The notes beneath the pieces are model-generated. The model had not been told where the DNA came from and did not search any database. It saw only the letters and a list, made by a program, of their open reading frames with translations. This document shows, in pieces, positions 61,198 to 64,000 of a stretch of 64,000 bases of DNA. The translations under genes and the position numbers were made by a program. The stretch lies in assembly GCF_004521985.1 (NCBI RefSeq), contig NZ_SBHZ01000016.1, positions 1-64,000 of the forward strand, written 5' to 3'. The DNA comes from Ectopseudomonas khazarica (GTDB lineage Bacteria > Pseudomonadota > Gammaproteobacteria > Pseudomonadales > Pseudomonadaceae). Every line of letters starts with the position of its first letter. Position 1 is the first letter of the stretch.

Positions 61198-61249
61198 GCG
61201 TCGCCAGGCGCTGCGCCTGGCCGCCTGGGAGGCACTTGCGCGGCGACGC
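61198..61249. repeat. Long imperfect inverted repeat between the ATPase and acpH
   Basis: GCGTCGCC (61198-61205) and GGCGACGC (61242-61249) enclose a nested hairpin CCAGGCG/CGCCTGG. The whole convergent spacer can fold and may act as a bidirectional terminator; the outer arm ends at the acpH stop codon. Confidence 0.4.
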
Positions 61250-61833
61250 TAGCGCACAGCGTTCAGCTCGGCCTCGGCGAAGGCCATCAGCTCGGGGTAG
61301 AAGGCACGAAAGTCGTCGCTGAGCGGCACGTACAGCCGCTCGAGCTCGACCAGGCTGCCGTCGAGCAACTGCGGTCGTGAAAGACGCCGCTGCATGCCGG
61401 CAATCACCTGCTCGAGCACGGCGAACTCGCGATAGCTGCCGAGCCAGTCCTGCGCCGCCATGCGCGGCGCCATCAGCGCCAGACGTCCCGGCAGCGCCGG
61501 CTCGGCGGCCAGTACCCGGTACACCTGCCCGGTGAACTGCTGCAGCGGCTGTTCGGCGTAGTCCTGCCAGTCGCGCGCCAGGCAGTGGTCGAAGAACAGG
61601 TCCAGCAGCATGCCCGCCATGCGCCGTCGCTCGAGCGGGAAGCGTGCCCGTGCGCGCGCCTGCAGCGGATGGCTGTCGGTGAACGCATCGATACGCCGAT
61701 GCAGGCGGATGGCGGCCTCGATATCGGCGGGCCACTGGCCGTTCAGCGGCCCTTTGACGAAGTCGCCATACAGGCTGCCGAGCAGTTGCGCTCGCGTGTC
61801 GCCACCCAGGTGCAGATGAGCCAGATAGTTCAT
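61249..61833 (-). CDS. acpH: Acyl carrier protein phosphodiesterase AcpH
   Basis: 194 residues, nearly the same length as E. coli AcpH. Family motifs: MNYLAHLHLGGD at the start, GSLYGDFVKGPL, RRIDAFTDSHP and LLDLFFDHCLARDW, giving the HD-like metal ligands. It removes phosphopantetheine from ACP. In P. aeruginosa a homologue occupies the same slot between usp and an ArsR gene. It lies divergent from the ArsR gene (103 bp). Confidence 0.88.
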   Translation of the reverse strand: MNYLAHLHLGGDTRAQLLGSLYGDFVKGPLNGQWPADIEAAIRLHRRIDAFTDSHPLQARARARFPLERRRMAGMLLDLFFDHCLARDWQDYAEQPLQQFTGQVYRVLAAEPALPGRLALMAPRMAAQDWLGSYREFAVLEQVIAGMQRRLSRPQLLDGSLVELERLYVPLSDDFRAFYPELMAFAEAELNAVR

Positions 61834-61902
61834 GCCACGAGCTTAGCGCCAGACGCCGGACAATCGAAGCCGTCGATGGCGACTATCGGGACAATCGATC
61901 TG

Positions 61903-61924
61903 TATATCGACTCGAAGCGATATA
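61903..61924. promoter_or_regulatory. ArsR-type operator upstream of the arsR-xenB operon
   Basis: Perfect 7-bp inverted repeat TATATCG / CGATATA (61903-61909, 61918-61924) with an 8-nt spacer, centred about 22 bp before the ArsR start. It is AT-rich relative to its surroundings and suits autorepression by the ArsR protein. Confidence 0.6.
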
Positions 61925-61935
61925 AGGTTCGCCAC

Positions 61936-62262
61936 ATGACGATACACACCGACAGCGCCATGGACATCGACCTCGACGCCATCATCAAGGCCCTCGCCCA
62001 CCCCGTACGCCGCGACATTCTCGACTGGCTGAAGGAACCCGAGCGCCACTTCCCCGAGCAGGAGCACCCGCTGGAAATCGGCGTGTGCGCCGGCAAGATC
62101 TTCCTGCGCACGGGGCTGTCGCAATCCACCGTCTCCGCCCATCTGACCACCCTGCAACGCGCCGGTCTGGTGACCAGCCGCAAGGTCGGCCAATGGCACT
62201 TCTTCAAACGCAACGACGAGCTGATCCAGGCCTTCGTCGAGCGTCTCGGCCAACAACTCTGA
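61936..62262 (+). CDS. ArsR family repressor of the xenB gene
   Basis: 108 residues from the ATG at 61936; a second methionine at 61960 is possible. The helix-turn-helix follows the ArsR pattern IIKALAHPVRRDILDWLK, TGLSQSTVSAHLTTLQRAGL and SRKVGQWHFFKRN. One cysteine (GVCAGK) is visible but not the CxC metal site, so it likely senses an electrophile or oxidant and not arsenic (inference). It is 16 bp before xenB, matching PA4354 before PA4356 as I recall, and a palindromic operator precedes it. Confidence 0.87.
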   Translation: MTIHTDSAMDIDLDAIIKALAHPVRRDILDWLKEPERHFPEQEHPLEIGVCAGKIFLRTGLSQSTVSAHLTTLQRAGLVTSRKVGQWHFFKRNDELIQAFVERLGQQL

Positions 62263-62278
62263 ACCCGGAGGTAACACC

Positions 62279-63328
62279 ATGCCCACTCTGTTCGACCCTA
62301 TCCAGATCGGTGATCTGCAACTGGCCAACCGCATCATCATGGCCCCCCTGACCCGCTGCCGCGCCGACGAAGGCCGCGTCCCCAATGCGCTGATGGCCGA
62401 GTACTACGTGCAGCGTGCCTCGGCCGGCCTGATCATCAGCGAAGCCACTGCCGTCACGCCGATGGGCGTCGGCTACCCGAACACCCCCGGCATCTGGTCC
62501 GACGAGCAGATCCGTGGCTGGAGCAACATCACCCACGCCGTGCACGCCAACGGCGGCAAGATCGTGCTGCAGCTGTGGCATGTGGGTCGTATCTCCGACC
62601 CGATCTACCTCGACGGCGAGCTGCCGGTAGCGCCGAGCGCCATCCAGCCGGCGGGCCACGTCAGCCTGGTGCGTCCGATGAAGAACTTCGTCACCCCGCG
62701 TGCCCTGGAAACCGAAGAGATCGCCGATATCGTCGAGGCCTACCGCCAGGGTGCCGAGAACGCCATGGCCGCCGGCTTCGACGGCGTGGAAATCCACGGC
62801 GCCAATGGTTATCTGCTCGACCAGTTCCTGCAGAGCAGCACCAACCAGCGTACCGACCGCTATGGCGGCAGCCTGGAAAACCGTGCCCGTCTGCTGCTGG
62901 AAGTGACCGACGCCGCCATCTCCGTATGGGGCGCAGGCCGCGTCGGCGTGCACCTGGCGCCGCGTGCCGACGCCCACGACATGGGCGACGCGAACCGCGC
63001 CGAGACCTTCGGTTATGTCGCCCGTGAGCTGGGCAAGCGCGGTATCGCCTTCATCTGCGCCCGCGAGAAGGAAGACGACGACAGCCTGACGCCGCAACTG
63101 AAGCAGGCATTCGGCGGCGTGTTCATCGCCAACGAGCGCTTCACCAAGGACCAGGCCAACGCCTGGCTGGCCGACGGCAAGGCCGACGCGGTGGCCTTCG
63201 GTGTGCCGTTCATCGCCAACCCGGACCTGCCGGCACGCCTGGAGCAGGATGCCGCCCTCAACGAGCCGCACCCGGACACCTTCTACGGCTCCGGCCCGGT
63301 CGGCTACATCGACTACCCGCGCCTGTAA
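62279..63328 (+). CDS. xenB: Xenobiotic reductase XenB (Old Yellow Enzyme family)
   Basis: 349 residues, a length typical of XenB. Motifs: LFDPIQIGDLQLANRIIMAP, QLWHVGRISDPIYLDG, HGANGYLLDQFLQSSTNQRT, YGGSLENRARL and VAFGVPFIANPDLPARL. XenB reduces nitrate esters (nitroglycerin), nitroaromatics and enones with NADPH and FMN. The GGAGG site sits 6-7 nt before the ATG. Co-transcription with the ArsR gene suggests induction by electrophiles. It differs in several motifs from the 4502-5620 enzyme and is the better candidate for the conserved Pseudomonas xenB. Confidence 0.9.
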   Translation: MPTLFDPIQIGDLQLANRIIMAPLTRCRADEGRVPNALMAEYYVQRASAGLIISEATAVTPMGVGYPNTPGIWSDEQIRGWSNITHAVHANGGKIVLQLWHVGRISDPIYLDGELPVAPSAIQPAGHVSLVRPMKNFVTPRALETEEIADIVEAYRQGAENAMAAGFDGVEIHGANGYLLDQFLQSSTNQRTDRYGGSLENRARLLLEVTDAAISVWGAGRVGVHLAPRADAHDMGDANRAETFGYVARELGKRGIAFICAREKEDDDSLTPQLKQAFGGVFIANERFTKDQANAWLADGKADAVAFGVPFIANPDLPARLEQDAALNEPHPDTFYGSGPVGYIDYPRL

Positions 63329-63335
63329 TCGCCAG

Positions 63336-63377
63336 CCAGGCCCCTCCCACGGCGTGACACCTGTGGCAGGGGCCTGG
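63336..63377 (+). terminator. Long hairpin after xenB
   Basis: CCAGGCCCCTcCCAC (63336-63350) faces GTGGcAGGGGCCTGG (63363-63377): about 14 paired bases with one mismatch. It lies 8 bp after the xenB stop. The GGGAGGGG-like core also resembles a REP element. Confidence 0.5.
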
Positions 63378-63392
63378 CCCGCGACCAAGAAA

Positions 63393-63415
63393 AACGCCCC
63401 GCAATGCGGGGCGTT
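63393..63415. terminator. Bidirectional terminator between xenB and the coiled-coil gene
   Basis: Perfect 10-bp stem AACGCCCCGC / GCGGGGCGTT (63393-63402, 63406-63415), 3-nt loop, flanked by AGAAAAA on the left, a T tract on the minus strand, and TTCGTTC on the right. It terminates the minus-strand gene at 63434 and can serve xenB. Confidence 0.85.
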
Positions 63416-63433
63416 CGTTCATCCGGCGTAGCC

Positions 63434-64000
63434 TCAGCGCCGATCGATCTGCTGCTGCAGGTTGACCACCTGGCTTTGCAGCGTATTGATGTTGCGCGTC
63501 ATCTGCGCGCGGAAGGCATCGAACTCGGCGGTGTTCGGGCCGGCGCTGGCAGCCGGACGATTGTCCAGCTCGCTGCGCAGTACCAGCAGGTCCTGCTCCA
63601 GGCTGCGAATGGCCTGGCTCGGGTCGCCCTGCTTCTGCAGCGTCTGGACATCGCCAGCGAGGCTCTTGATACGGCTGTCGAGCTTGTCCAGCGCCGCCTG
63701 CGTCGCCTTGGCATCGCCCTGCGCCGCCTTCAGTGCCGTCTGCTCGCTGGCCAGCGCCTGCACCCGCTTGTCGAGCTCGGCACTGGCGCCAACGCCGCTC
63801 TTCAGCTCGCTGCCCAGTTGCTCGACGCGCTTGTCCAGCGCGGCCTGTGCGGTCGCGCCCTGCTGTTGTTGCTTGGCCAGTTCGGCCAGGCGGTTTTCCA
63901 GTTGCTTGACCTGCAACTTGAGCGCCTCGCTGCCGCTGGTGACGCTGGACTCGGTGGCCACCACCTTGCCGGAAATGTCCTGGATGCGTCCGGCAGCTTC
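63434..64000 (-). CDS. Coiled-coil protein, C-terminal part (cut by the window end)
   Basis: The frame is open to the right edge (188 codons plus the stop seen), so the N-terminus is outside the window. The visible part is almost entirely coiled coil, with heptads such as LKLQVKQLENRLAELAKQQQ, LDKRVEQLGSELKSG and MTRNINTLQSQVVNLQQQID. No catalytic motif is visible. It could be a structural or cell-envelope protein with an N-terminal membrane anchor, but that part cannot be seen. Confidence 0.65.
   Translation of the reverse strand, partial: EAAGRIQDISGKVVATESSVTSGSEALKLQVKQLENRLAELAKQQQQGATAQAALDKRVEQLGSELKSGVGASAELDKRVQALASEQTALKAAQGDAKATQAALDKLDSRIKSLAGDVQTLQKQGDPSQAIRSLEQDLLVLRSELDNRPAASAGPNTAEFDAFRAQMTRNINTLQSQVVNLQQQIDRR

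Noticed and set aside
1..64000. tRNA genes, rRNA genes, CRISPR arrays, insertion sequences, prophage genes
   Set aside because: None were recognised by reading both strands; absence by eye is not proof for small RNAs.

Overview
This 64 kb window is GC-rich and densely coded. It looks like the chromosome of a Pseudomonas (sensu lato) species. The evidence is an ExaC-type aldehyde dehydrogenase end, an OprD-family porin, a DUF1302/DUF1329 pair, a dehydrocarnitine/acetoacetate-type CoA-transferase cluster, and the order olsB-olsA-usp ... acpH-arsR-xenB, which I recall from P. aeruginosa PA4350-PA4356. Intergenic REP/MITE-like repeats fit a P. mendocina/stutzeri/alcaligenes-type genome, but the species cannot be fixed. 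I saw no rRNA, tRNA, CRISPR array, insertion sequence or phage.

Layout. 1-2612: end of an aldehyde dehydrogenase gene, two small exported proteins, an AraC regulator. 2819-7449: a LysR regulator divergent from a five-gene operon (SDR, Old Yellow Enzyme, VOC protein, cytoplasmic betaine-binding-like protein, RidA). 7670-9514: a small exported protein, then a CmlA/FloR-type chloramphenicol exporter preceded by a 9-codon leader and hairpins that look like a complete translational attenuator. 9620-20380: an apparently uncharacterised catabolic cluster. Its leftward arm is class III aminotransferase, polyamine-type ABC importer and SDR. Its rightward arm is a split transketolase, a HemL-like aminotransferase and a GntR/FCD regulator. 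The two arms diverge from an intergenic region holding two near-palindromic copies of one 16-bp operator-like sequence.

20465-22285: a YddA/SbmA-type ABC protein. 22573-29287: a translationally coupled, apparently Zur-controlled metal-uptake operon (TonB-dependent receptor, membrane-anchored CobN-like chelatase, ExbB-like and DUF2149 proteins). It abuts the broken end of a flavin-reductase/MarR fusion gene (29300-30052). 30177-32968: an OsmC-YcaO fusion and a MobA-like nucleotidyltransferase. 32973-38760: a LysR regulator, a dicarboxylate symporter, and a porin / exported argininosuccinate-lyase-like / hydrolase-like operon; together they suggest outer-membrane uptake, periplasmic cleavage releasing fumarate, and fumarate import.

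38899-44428: a LysR regulator divergent from a CoA-transferase pair, thiolase and short-chain fatty-acid transporter, with a strong terminator and several repeats between the genes. 44526-50494: a MalT-like LuxR regulator with a DUF1302-DUF1329 operon. 50735-55686: membrane and lipid proteins, a beta-lactamase-fold hydrolase, an ODP-type metallo-hydrolase and a short acyl-CoA-dehydrogenase-like protein. 55832-57453: ornithine-lipid genes olsBA behind a candidate Pho box. 57464-61187: a universal stress protein and a P2-type ATPase divergent from a candidate ANR box. 61249-64000: acpH, an ArsR regulator with a palindromic operator, xenB, and a coiled-coil protein cut by the window end.
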